Assembly (NCBI RefSeq): GCF_013359755.1
Contig: NZ_JABMCJ010000083.1
Span: 124,001-188,000 of the forward strand
Source of the DNA: Tardiphaga robiniae
GTDB lineage: Bacteria; Pseudomonadota; Alphaproteobacteria; Rhizobiales; Xanthobacteraceae
DNA length: 64,000 nt
Direction of reading: 5' to 3'
In this document: positions 54,668 to 62,864 of the stretch, piece after piece
Numbering within the stretch: position 1 is the first letter of the stretch
How the letters are laid out: every line of letters begins with the position of its first letter
The notes under the pieces: generated by a model
What the model was told of the DNA's origin: nothing
Databases searched by the model: none
The model's input: only the letters and a program-made list of their open reading frames with translations
Made by a program: the position numbers and the translations under genes

Positions 54668-56173
54668 ATGGAAGAAATTGCTAATCTGTTCCAGGGCTTT
54701 GCGGTCGCGCTGCAGCCATTCAACATCGCGGTGATGGTGCTCGGCATCGTGCTGGGCGTCATCATCGGCGTGCTGCCCGGCCTTGGCGGCGCCAATGGCG
54801 TTGCAATCCTGCTGCCCCTCACCTTCAGCATGCCGCCGACATCGGCCATCATCATGCTGTCCTGCATCTATTGGGGCGCATTGTTCGGAGGTGCGATCAC
54901 CTCGATCCTGTTCAACATCCCCGGAGAGCCATGGTCGGTGGCCACGACATTCGACGGCTATCCGATGGCGCAGCAGGGCAAGGCTGCCGAAGCACTAACC
55001 GCCGCCTTCACCTCCTCTTTCGTTGGCGCACTGTTCGCCGTCGTCATGATCACCTTGGTCGCGCCGCTGGTCGCAGGCTTCGCCTTACGATTCGGACCCG
55101 CGGAGAAGTTCGCGGTCTATTTCCTGGCGTTCTGCAGTTTCGTCGGGCTGAGTAAGGAGCCACCTTTCAAGACCATTGCGGCGATGATGATCGGTTTTGC
55201 CCTCGCCGCGGTCGGCCTCGATTCCATTACCGGACAACTGCGACTCACGTTTGGTTCGACCGAACTTCTCAATGGCTTCGACTTCCTGATCGCAGTCATC
55301 GGCCTGTTCGGCCTTGGCGAAATCTTCCTCACCATGGAGGAAGGCCTGCGCTTCCAGGGCGGCAAGGCGAAGATCGATCTTCGCGTCGTGCTCCGTACCT
55401 GGATGAGCTTGCCGCAATACTGGATGACGTCACTGCGCTCCTGCGTGATCGGTTGCTGGATGGGTGTCACGCCCGCAGGTGCGACACCGGCATCGTTCAT
55501 GAGTTACGGGATCGCCAAGCGCGTCTCCAAGAACGGCAACAATTTCGGCAAGGGCGAGATCGAAGGCGTTATCGCTCCGGAAACGGCCGCGCATGCCGCC
55601 GGTACCGCAGCCCTACTTCCGATGCTCTCGCTCGGCGTCCCCGGTTCGCCAACTGCCGCTGTGCTTCTTGGTGGTCTGCTGATCTGGGGCCTGCAGCCCG
55701 GCCCGATGCTATTCGTCGAGCAGAAGGAGTTCGTCTGGGGCCTGATCGCCTCGATGTATCTCGGCAATCTCGTCGGCCTGATCATCGTGCTGACCTGCGT
55801 ACCGATCTTCGCAGCGATCCTGCGGGTTCCATTCAGCATCATCGCACCTCTTATCCTGGTGCTCTGTGCGATCGGAGCCTACTCCGTCCACAACTCGACC
55901 TTCGACGTGGTGATGATGCTGGTATTCGGAATCATCGGTTACGCACTGAAGAAGTGTAACTATCCCCTCGCCCCGCTGGTGCTGGCCATCGTGCTTGGCG
56001 ACAAGGCCGAGGAAGCCTTCCGTCAGTCGCTGCTGGGGTCGCAGGGATCGCTCGGGATCTTCTTCTCGAACACGCTGGTGAGCAGCATCATGATCCTCGG
56101 CCTGATCGCGCTGTTCTGGTCGGTGATCCAGAACGGCTTCACCCGGCTGCGTACTCGCACTGCAGCAGCGTAA
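54668..56173 (+). CDS. tctA: TTT large permease (TctA)
   Basis: This is the 501-residue large permease of the tripartite tricarboxylate transporter. It has about 11-12 hydrophobic segments. The conserved loop VLPGLGGANGVAILLPLTF lies near residue 37, and a second motif GVTPAGATPASFMSYG with EGVIAPETAAHAA lies near 265. The ATG follows a GAGGACTACTCGAA stretch. It ends with a GC-rich hairpin terminator. Confidence 0.94.
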   Translation: MEEIANLFQGFAVALQPFNIAVMVLGIVLGVIIGVLPGLGGANGVAILLPLTFSMPPTSAIIMLSCIYWGALFGGAITSILFNIPGEPWSVATTFDGYPMAQQGKAAEALTAAFTSSFVGALFAVVMITLVAPLVAGFALRFGPAEKFAVYFLAFCSFVGLSKEPPFKTIAAMMIGFALAAVGLDSITGQLRLTFGSTELLNGFDFLIAVIGLFGLGEIFLTMEEGLRFQGGKAKIDLRVVLRTWMSLPQYWMTSLRSCVIGCWMGVTPAGATPASFMSYGIAKRVSKNGNNFGKGEIEGVIAPETAAHAAGTAALLPMLSLGVPGSPTAAVLLGGLLIWGLQPGPMLFVEQKEFVWGLIASMYLGNLVGLIIVLTCVPIFAAILRVPFSIIAPLILVLCAIGAYSVHNSTFDVVMMLVFGIIGYALKKCNYPLAPLVLAIVLGDKAEEAFRQSLLGSQGSLGIFFSNTLVSSIMILGLIALFWSVIQNGFTRLRTRTAAA

Positions 56174-56201
56174 GTAACGATACAGATAACTGTTCAAACC
56201 C

Positions 56202-56230
56202 AAAAGCCGGCGGTCTGGACCGCCGGCTTT
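56202..56230 (+). terminator. Terminator behind tctA
   Basis: Stem AAAGCCGGCGGT / ACCGCCGGCTTT with a CTGG loop, 29 bases past the tctA stop; the T-tract beyond the stem is short. Confidence 0.8.
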
Positions 56231-56311
56231 GTGCTGTCTTGTAGTATCGCAGTACAGCATTCAGTCATGCGAAACTTGCAGCGGCAAATTGGCAAGATTT
56301 CGCTTGTTAGT

Positions 56312-56328
56312 TGGCATATCATATACCA
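56312..56328 (+). promoter_or_regulatory. GntR operator candidate O5
   Basis: TGGCAT-ATCAT-ATACCA, 54 bases upstream of the first OxlT-like gene. Confidence 0.68.
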
Positions 56329-56382
56329 AACTATCCTTCGCAGCTGTCGAGCTCTCAATAGAACAGCGCTTTAGGAGGAACT

Positions 56383-57672
56383 ATGACTGATGCAGTTCAC
56401 GGGGTGGCACCAGCTGCCGCACGTGTCAGCGATGCCTACCGCTGGACACAACTTGCCATCGGCGTTGGCGCGATGGTGATGATCGCCAACTATCAATACG
56501 GCTGGACGTTCTTCGTCCCCGACATCCAGAAGAAGTTCGGCTGGGATCGTGCGTCGATCCAGTGGGCCTTCACCCTCTTCGTTCTGTTCGAGACCTGGCT
56601 GGTGCCGGTCGAAGGATGGTTCGTCGATAAATACGGCCCGAAGCTCGTCGTCCTTATCGGCGGCATTCTCTGCGGCATCGGCTGGGCGATCAATGCACAG
56701 GCGGAAACGCTCAACGGCTTCTATCTCGGCATGATCGTTGCGGGCATCGGCGCTGGCGGCGTCTACGGCACCTGCGTCGGCAATGCCCTGAAGTGGTTTC
56801 CTGACAAGCGCGGCCTCGCGGCTGGCATCACCGCTGCAGGCTTCGGTGCCGGCTCCGCCCTCACGGTCGCGCCGATCCAGGCCATGATCCAGGATTCCGG
56901 CTTCCAGACTGCATTTCTGTATTTCGGTCTCGGACAAGGCATCATCATCGTGATCCTCTCCTTCTTCCTGTTCGCGCCAAAGGCTGGGCAGGTACCGGCG
57001 GTCACGCAGAACGCCAACGTGATCCAGACCCGCCGCAACTACGCGCCGACAGAAGTCATCCGCCATCCGATCTTCTGGCTGATGTACTTCATGTTCGTGA
57101 TCGTCGGTGCCGGCGGCCTGATGGTGACGGCCAACCTGAAGCCCATTGCGGCCGACTGGAAGATCGACAACGTACCCGTCACGCTGATGGCCATGACGAT
57201 GACGGCGGTTACCTTCGCAGCCACCATCGACCGCGTACTCAACGGCCTGACACGTCCGTTCTTCGGCTGGATCTCCGACATGATCGGCCGCGAGAACACG
57301 ATGTTCATCGCCTTCGGCATGGAAGGCGTCGGAATCTGGGCGCTGTATATGTGGGGTCACGATCCGCTGTGGTTCGTGCTGTTGTCGGGCTTCGTGTTCT
57401 TCGCCTGGGGTGAGATCTATTCGCTCTTCCCATCGACCTGCACCGACACCTTCGGCTCCAAGTTCGCAACGACCAATGCCGGCCTACTCTATACGGCAAA
57501 GGGGACGGCAGCACTTCTGGTGCCGGTCGCGAACTACATGCAGCAGTCGTCGGGCACGTGGGACAGCGTCTTTCTCATTGCAGCCGGCGCCAATATCCTG
57601 GCTTCACTGCTCGCCATTGCGGTGCTGAAGCCTTGGCGTAAGGTCGTCGTCAGCAAGGCGCTTGCGACCTAA
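56383..57672 (+). CDS. oxlT: OxlT-like oxalate/formate antiporter, copy 1 (MFS)
   Basis: This is an MFS transporter of 429 residues with twelve predicted membrane segments. It resembles OxlT, which swaps external oxalate for internal formate. Two charged residues within the membrane, Arg291 (NGLTRPFFGW) and Lys373 (LLYTAKGTAALLVP), are 82 residues apart, close to the spacing of the essential Arg272 and Lys355 of Oxalobacter OxlT. GNALKWFPDKRGLAAG near residue 132 is a family signature. The ATG follows AGGAGGAACT. It has its own operator and terminator, and a paralogue follows. Confidence 0.9.
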   Translation: MTDAVHGVAPAAARVSDAYRWTQLAIGVGAMVMIANYQYGWTFFVPDIQKKFGWDRASIQWAFTLFVLFETWLVPVEGWFVDKYGPKLVVLIGGILCGIGWAINAQAETLNGFYLGMIVAGIGAGGVYGTCVGNALKWFPDKRGLAAGITAAGFGAGSALTVAPIQAMIQDSGFQTAFLYFGLGQGIIIVILSFFLFAPKAGQVPAVTQNANVIQTRRNYAPTEVIRHPIFWLMYFMFVIVGAGGLMVTANLKPIAADWKIDNVPVTLMAMTMTAVTFAATIDRVLNGLTRPFFGWISDMIGRENTMFIAFGMEGVGIWALYMWGHDPLWFVLLSGFVFFAWGEIYSLFPSTCTDTFGSKFATTNAGLLYTAKGTAALLVPVANYMQQSSGTWDSVFLIAAGANILASLLAIAVLKPWRKVVVSKALAT

Positions 57673-57696
57673 AAAACGCAAAAGCCTCAAGAAAAC

Positions 57697-57728
57697 AACG
57701 CGCTCAGCCCTGGCTGGGCGCGTTTTGC
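57697..57728 (+). terminator. Terminator behind first oxlT
   Basis: Long stem AACGCGC-T-CAGCC / GGCTG-G-GCGCGTT with a CT loop, followed by TTGCG; it begins 24 bases past the stop. Confidence 0.8.
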
Positions 57729-57798
57729 GTGGGCGATGCGCTGCTCGCCAAGGCGTGATCACCTTCACGCAACAATCGGCCAAAACCACCTTGCATCG

Positions 57799-57815
57799 TG
57801 GAATATAATATACCA
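57799..57815 (+). promoter_or_regulatory. GntR operator candidate O6
   Basis: TGGAAT-ATAAT-ATACCA, with one change in the left arm, 89 bases upstream of the second OxlT-like gene. Confidence 0.6.
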
Positions 57816-57904
57816 GTCTCCGACCAAGCGACGCCTGCGGCAATACGCCACAACCTTAGCGACACCACGCCGCAAGGGAAAAAGCGCGCATCGGAGGAAA
57901 CACG

Positions 57905-59215
57905 ATGGCTCAGCCAGACTTCACCACCGCGTCCAACCCACCCGGCAGCTTCCGCTGGATTCAACTCGTGATGGGCATCGTCTGCATGGCGATGATCGCC
58001 AATCTGCAATACGGATGGACGCTGTTCGTCGATCCCATCGACGCCAAGTATCACTGGGGTCGCGCCGCGATCCAGCTCGCCTTCACGCTGTTCGTCGTCG
58101 TCGAAACCTGGCTGGTGCCGGTCGAAGCGTGGTTCGTCGACAAATACGGTCCCCGCGTCGTCATCATGTTCGGCGGAGCCATGATCAGCCTCGCCTGGGT
58201 GCTGAACTCCTATGCGGACTCACTGGTGATGCTTTACGCCGGCGCCGTCGTCGGCGGCATCGGCGCCGGTTCGGTCTACGGCACCTGCGTCGGCAATGCT
58301 CTGAAGTGGTTTCCCGATCGCCGCGGCCTCGCTGCGGGCGCCACGGCGGCAGGCTTCGGCGCTGGCGCTGCGATCACCGTCGTGCCGATTGCGCATATGA
58401 TAGCCGAGAGCGGCTATCAGCACGCCTTCTTCACCTTCGGCATCGGCCAGGGCGTGATCGTGTTCATGCTCGCCTTCTTCATGCGTCCGCCTGGGCAGGC
58501 CGTGCCGGTGACGAGGAAACAACTCAATCTGCCGCAGACAAAGACGGATTTCACGCCGCCGCAAGTGCTGCGCAGCCCGATCTTCTGGGTCATGTATCTT
58601 GTCTTCGTGATGGTCGCCGCCGGTGGCTTGATGACCGCAGCGCAGATCGCGCCCATCGCCCACGACTACAATATTGCGAATTCTCCGGTGACACTGGCCG
58701 GCTTCCAGATGGCAGCACTGACCTTCGCCATCTCGCTCGATCGCATCTTCGACGGGTTCGGCCGCCCGCTCTTCGGCTGGTTGTCCGATCAGATCGGTCG
58801 TGAACACACCATGTTCATCGCCTTCGGCACCGCCGCGCTGATGCTGCTGACGCTGTCGGCCTATGGCCACAACCCACTCGTCTTCGTACTGGCGACGGCG
58901 GTCTATTTCGGCGTCTTCGGTGAGATCTACAGTCTGTTTCCGGCGACGTCAGGCGATACGTTCGGCGCCAAATACGCCGCGACGAATAACGGCATGCTCT
59001 ACACCGCAAAGGGCACGGCGGCATTGTTGGTACCACTCGCGAGCCTGATCGCAGCGAGCTATGGATGGCAGGCCGTGTTTGTGATCGCCGTTGCGCTCAA
59101 TGCCACGGCTGCGTTGCTCGCTTTGTTCGTTATCAAGCCGATGCGACGTGCATTCATTCTGGGGAGCGAGCCTGCCGTACCGGAAGCCGCGGCGCACAGC
59201 GCCAAGACCGCCTGA
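57905..59215 (+). CDS. OxlT-like oxalate/formate antiporter, copy 2 (MFS)
   Basis: This second MFS antiporter of the OxlT type has 436 residues and is similar to copy 1 throughout. Arg287 (FGRPLFGWLSD) and Lys369 (MLYTAKGTAALLVP) keep the same 82-residue spacing as in copy 1. GNALKWFPDRRGLAAG is conserved. It differs in the loop after segment 6 and in its C-terminal tail. With its own operator, start site and terminator, it can be expressed independently. The two copies may differ in affinity or in preferred direction of exchange; this is inference. Confidence 0.9.
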   Translation: MAQPDFTTASNPPGSFRWIQLVMGIVCMAMIANLQYGWTLFVDPIDAKYHWGRAAIQLAFTLFVVVETWLVPVEAWFVDKYGPRVVIMFGGAMISLAWVLNSYADSLVMLYAGAVVGGIGAGSVYGTCVGNALKWFPDRRGLAAGATAAGFGAGAAITVVPIAHMIAESGYQHAFFTFGIGQGVIVFMLAFFMRPPGQAVPVTRKQLNLPQTKTDFTPPQVLRSPIFWVMYLVFVMVAAGGLMTAAQIAPIAHDYNIANSPVTLAGFQMAALTFAISLDRIFDGFGRPLFGWLSDQIGREHTMFIAFGTAALMLLTLSAYGHNPLVFVLATAVYFGVFGEIYSLFPATSGDTFGAKYAATNNGMLYTAKGTAALLVPLASLIAASYGWQAVFVIAVALNATAALLALFVIKPMRRAFILGSEPAVPEAAAHSAKTA

Positions 59216-59239
59216 TCGATCGAAGCTTGTTCAAGATTT

Positions 59240-59269
59240 AAGGGGCGCACGCGAGCGCGCCCCTTTTTT
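59240..59269 (+). terminator. Strong terminator behind second oxlT
   Basis: Stem GGGGCGC / GCGCCCC with an eight-base loop and six T, 25 bases past the stop. Confidence 0.88.
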
Positions 59270-59421
59270 CATGCCCAACTGGCATGCCAGACCTCCAACT
59301 GGATTCGCTGGTGCGATAGAAGCACGGCGAAAAACACACGCCACGCAGCAATAAACGTCAGAAACACTGACTTTCTTTCTTGACCACCGGGCTTCGATAT
59401 CCTCGTTTCCGCGTTGACAAC

Positions 59422-59438
59422 TGGCATACCGTATACCA
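59422..59438 (+). promoter_or_regulatory. GntR operator candidate O7 with -35 element
   Basis: TGGCAT-ACCGT-ATACCA lies 54 bases upstream of the CBS-protein start. A consensus -35 hexamer TTGACA (59414-59419) ends two bases before it, so a bound repressor would cover the promoter spacer. Confidence 0.68.
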
Positions 59439-59492
59439 ATCTTGCGCCTACAAGATCGATCCTCAGCCGATCAGCCAAGGGAGGTTATTGCC

Positions 59493-59924
59493 ATGCAAGT
59501 CGGAGATATCCTGCGTAGGAAGAGCACCCGTATCGCCACTGTCCGCATGAACGAGACCGTCGCCATCGCGGCGCAGTTGCTTCGGACGGGCAATATCAGC
59601 GCACTGGTCGTGAAGGACGTGTGCCGCACCGAGGGCAACACCGCGGTCGGCATGTTCTCCGAGCGCGACGTGGTTCGCGCGATCGCCGAACACGGCGCCG
59701 CCGGCGTCAATCGTAAGGTCTCGGATATGATCTCGGTCCAGGAATTGATTTCCTGCCACTCGACCGACACGCTCGAACATGTGCGACACTTGATGAACAA
59801 GCATCACATTCGGCACGTCCCGGTCATCGACGATCACACGCTGATCGGCGTGATCAGCATCCGTGACATCAGCAGGGCGCTCGATCATGAGGATGTACCG
59901 CAAGCGCATGCAGCGGTCGCCTGA
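59493..59924 (+). CDS. Two-CBS-domain protein
   Basis: This 143-residue cytoplasmic protein consists of a pair of CBS domains (a Bateman module) and little else. The first (about residues 5-60) has NISALVVKDVCRTEG and GMFSERDVVRAI. The second (about 75-135) has HHIRHVPVIDDHTLIGVISIRDI. Such modules bind adenine nucleotides or related ligands and adjust partner proteins. The ATG at 59493 follows AAGGGAGG. Operator O7 ties it to the oxalate locus; a link to adenylate or CoA status while growing on oxalate is possible but unproven. Confidence 0.9.
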   Translation: MQVGDILRRKSTRIATVRMNETVAIAAQLLRTGNISALVVKDVCRTEGNTAVGMFSERDVVRAIAEHGAAGVNRKVSDMISVQELISCHSTDTLEHVRHLMNKHHIRHVPVIDDHTLIGVISIRDISRALDHEDVPQAHAAVA

Positions 59925-60036
59925 GGCCTAGCCTCAAGCTCACTTCGCGTTTCATACCGGTATCGACACGGACCGCCAGCGGTCCGTGATGCCAGTTCTT
60001 TTGCCTTGTCCGCGCCCGTTGCCTTGGTGACATTTC

Positions 60037-60342
60037 ATGAAGATCTGCATCTACGGCGCCGACGCCATCGGCGGCTATCTCGGCGTTCAGCTCGCGCGGG
60101 CTGGCGCCGATGTCAGCCTTGTCGCGCGCGGCGCGCATCTTGCGGCGATGCGCGCAAATGGACTGAAGCTGCTGATAGCAGGAGAAGAACACGTCGTGCA
60201 TATCCCCTGCACCGACGATCCAGCAGAACTCGGCGAGCAGGATTATGTCATCATTTTCCTGAAGGCCCATTCGATCACCGGTGTGATCGAACAGATGCAG
60301 CCGCTGCTCGGACCAAGGACACGCATTGTCACCGCGATGAAT
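60037..60342 (+). pseudogene. Truncated ketopantoate reductase (PanE/ApbA), N-terminal part
   Basis: Only about the first 102 residues of a roughly 300-residue 2-dehydropantoate 2-reductase-like protein remain. The NADP motif is YGADAIGGYLG (Asp in place of the first usual Gly), followed by VSLVARGAHLAAMRANGLKL and QDYVIIFLKAHS. Similarity stops after RIVTAMN, where a normal protein would continue GIPWW. The frame then runs on in arginine-rich nonsense to 60468. The catalytic domain is lost, so this is a broken gene. The join with a fumarylacetoacetate-hydrolase tail follows directly. Confidence 0.85.
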
Positions 60343-60343
60343 C

Positions 60344-60484
60344 TCCCACGACATGACCCTGCTGCCGGGCGATCTGATCTGCTGCGGCACCCCTGTCGGC
60401 GTCGGCGTGATGAAGGAGCCTGTCAACACCGTAACCATCGCGATCGAAGGTATCGGCGAGCTACATAACGAATTCCACCAATAG
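60344..60484 (+). pseudogene. C-terminal remnant of a fumarylacetoacetate-hydrolase-family gene
   Basis: In a frame different from the PanE remnant, 46 codons read SHDMTLLPGDLICCGTPVGV and then GVMKEPVNTVTIAIEGIGEL, ending at TAG (60482-60484). This is the conserved C-terminus of FAH-family (2-hydroxyhepta-2,4-diene-1,7-dioate isomerase-like) proteins. It has no start codon or N-terminal domain. It is the right-hand side of a deletion that fused it to the PanE remnant. Confidence 0.85.
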
Positions 60485-60491
60485 GAATTAG

Positions 60492-61631
<1,140 letters not shown>

Positions 61632-61651
61632 ACGGAACGGAAAGCAGAGCC

Positions 61652-62620
61652 ATGAAAGCTTATGTCTACGGCGCCAACGGCGCTGCGATCGGTGATGCCC
61701 CGAAACCCTCACCCACGGGCACGCAGGTGCTGGTCAAGGTGAAGGCCTGCGGCCTCAACCGCGCCGACCTCGGCATGACCAAAGGCCATGTCCACGGTGC
61801 TGCCGGCGGCGTCGGCACGGTGCTGGGAATGGAATGGGCGGGTGAGATCGCCGAACTCGGCCCGGAGGCCAAGGGCGTCAAGGTCGGGGATCGCGTGATG
61901 GGTTCCGGCGGTGCGGCCTTTGCCGAATTCGCAGTCACCGATCACGGCCGGCTGTTCCACATGCCAGCCAGCATGAGCTTCGAGGATGCCTGCACCCTGC
62001 CCGTCGCCATCACCACGATGCACAATGCGCTGGTGACGAATGGCGGACTGCAGCCCGGCCAATCCGTGCTGATCCAGGGCGCCAGCTCCGGCGTCGGCCT
62101 GATGGCGCTGCAGATCGCCAGACTCAAGGGCGCAAAGACGGTGATCGGCTCATCCACCGACCCTGCACGTCGCGCCCGGCTGAAGGACTTCGGCGCCGAC
62201 CTCGCCATCGATTCGAAGGATGCCGGCTGGGTCGATCAGGTGCTCAAGGCCACGGACGGCGACGGCGTCGATCTGATCGTCGACCAGATCTCGGGCCCCG
62301 TCGCCAACCAGAACCTGAAAGCCACGAAGGTGATGGGACGCATCGTCAATGTCGGCCGCCTCGGCGGCACCCACGGCGATTTCAATTTCGATCTCCATGC
62401 CGCACGCCGCATCACCTATATCGGCGTGACCTTCCGCACGAGGTCACTGCAGGAGATTCGCGACATCTTCAGTGCGGTGCGTGCGGACATCTGGCCCGCC
62501 ATCGAAGCCGGCCAACTGAAACTGCCGATCGACAAGGTCTACACATTCGACGACATCGGAACGGCGTTCGACCACATGGAAGCAAACAAGCATCTCGGCA
62601 AGATCGTGGTCACGTTGTAA
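61652..62620 (+). CDS. Quinone-oxidoreductase-like MDR protein
   Basis: This medium-chain reductase/dehydrogenase has 322 residues and resembles zinc-free NADPH:quinone oxidoreductases or enoyl reductases. It has GLNRADLGMTKG near residue 35, TLPVAITTMHNAL near 110, and the NADP motif QGASSGVGLMALQIA near 130. No structural zinc cysteines are seen. It is cotranscribed with the NMO-family gene. A hairpin terminator follows. Confidence 0.9.
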   Translation: MKAYVYGANGAAIGDAPKPSPTGTQVLVKVKACGLNRADLGMTKGHVHGAAGGVGTVLGMEWAGEIAELGPEAKGVKVGDRVMGSGGAAFAEFAVTDHGRLFHMPASMSFEDACTLPVAITTMHNALVTNGGLQPGQSVLIQGASSGVGLMALQIARLKGAKTVIGSSTDPARRARLKDFGADLAIDSKDAGWVDQVLKATDGDGVDLIVDQISGPVANQNLKATKVMGRIVNVGRLGGTHGDFNFDLHAARRITYIGVTFRTRSLQEIRDIFSAVRADIWPAIEAGQLKLPIDKVYTFDDIGTAFDHMEANKHLGKIVVTL

Positions 62621-62646
62621 CGCGCGTTCTGCGAGTCTTCGATTTC

Positions 62647-62677
62647 AACGCCGCGCGTGATTCTCATGCGCGGCGTT
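62647..62677 (+). terminator. Terminator-like hairpin behind the MDR gene
   Basis: Stem AACGCCGCGC / GCGCGGCGTT with an 11-base loop, followed by CCTGTTTC; it starts 26 bases past the stop. Confidence 0.6.
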
Positions 62678-62864
62678 CCTGTTTCGGACTCATGCAAGTA
62701 CCGAACAGTGATGAAATTCTCCGGTGGATACGATTTATTTCACGTTAACGTTTCGTTGACTCTCGACAGCCCTGGCAAAGTGGATTCTTATTGGTCTTGC
62801 GATTCGAAGTGGCGGGGCAGTTGTTTCGAGCGACGCGGGCGAGATTCTTCCGAGGGGGCTAAGT

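Noticed and set aside
59279-59290. Palindrome CTGGCATGCCAG between second oxlT and the CBS gene
   Set aside because: It lacks the 5-base spacer shared by the other operators and lies far from the promoter already served by O7.
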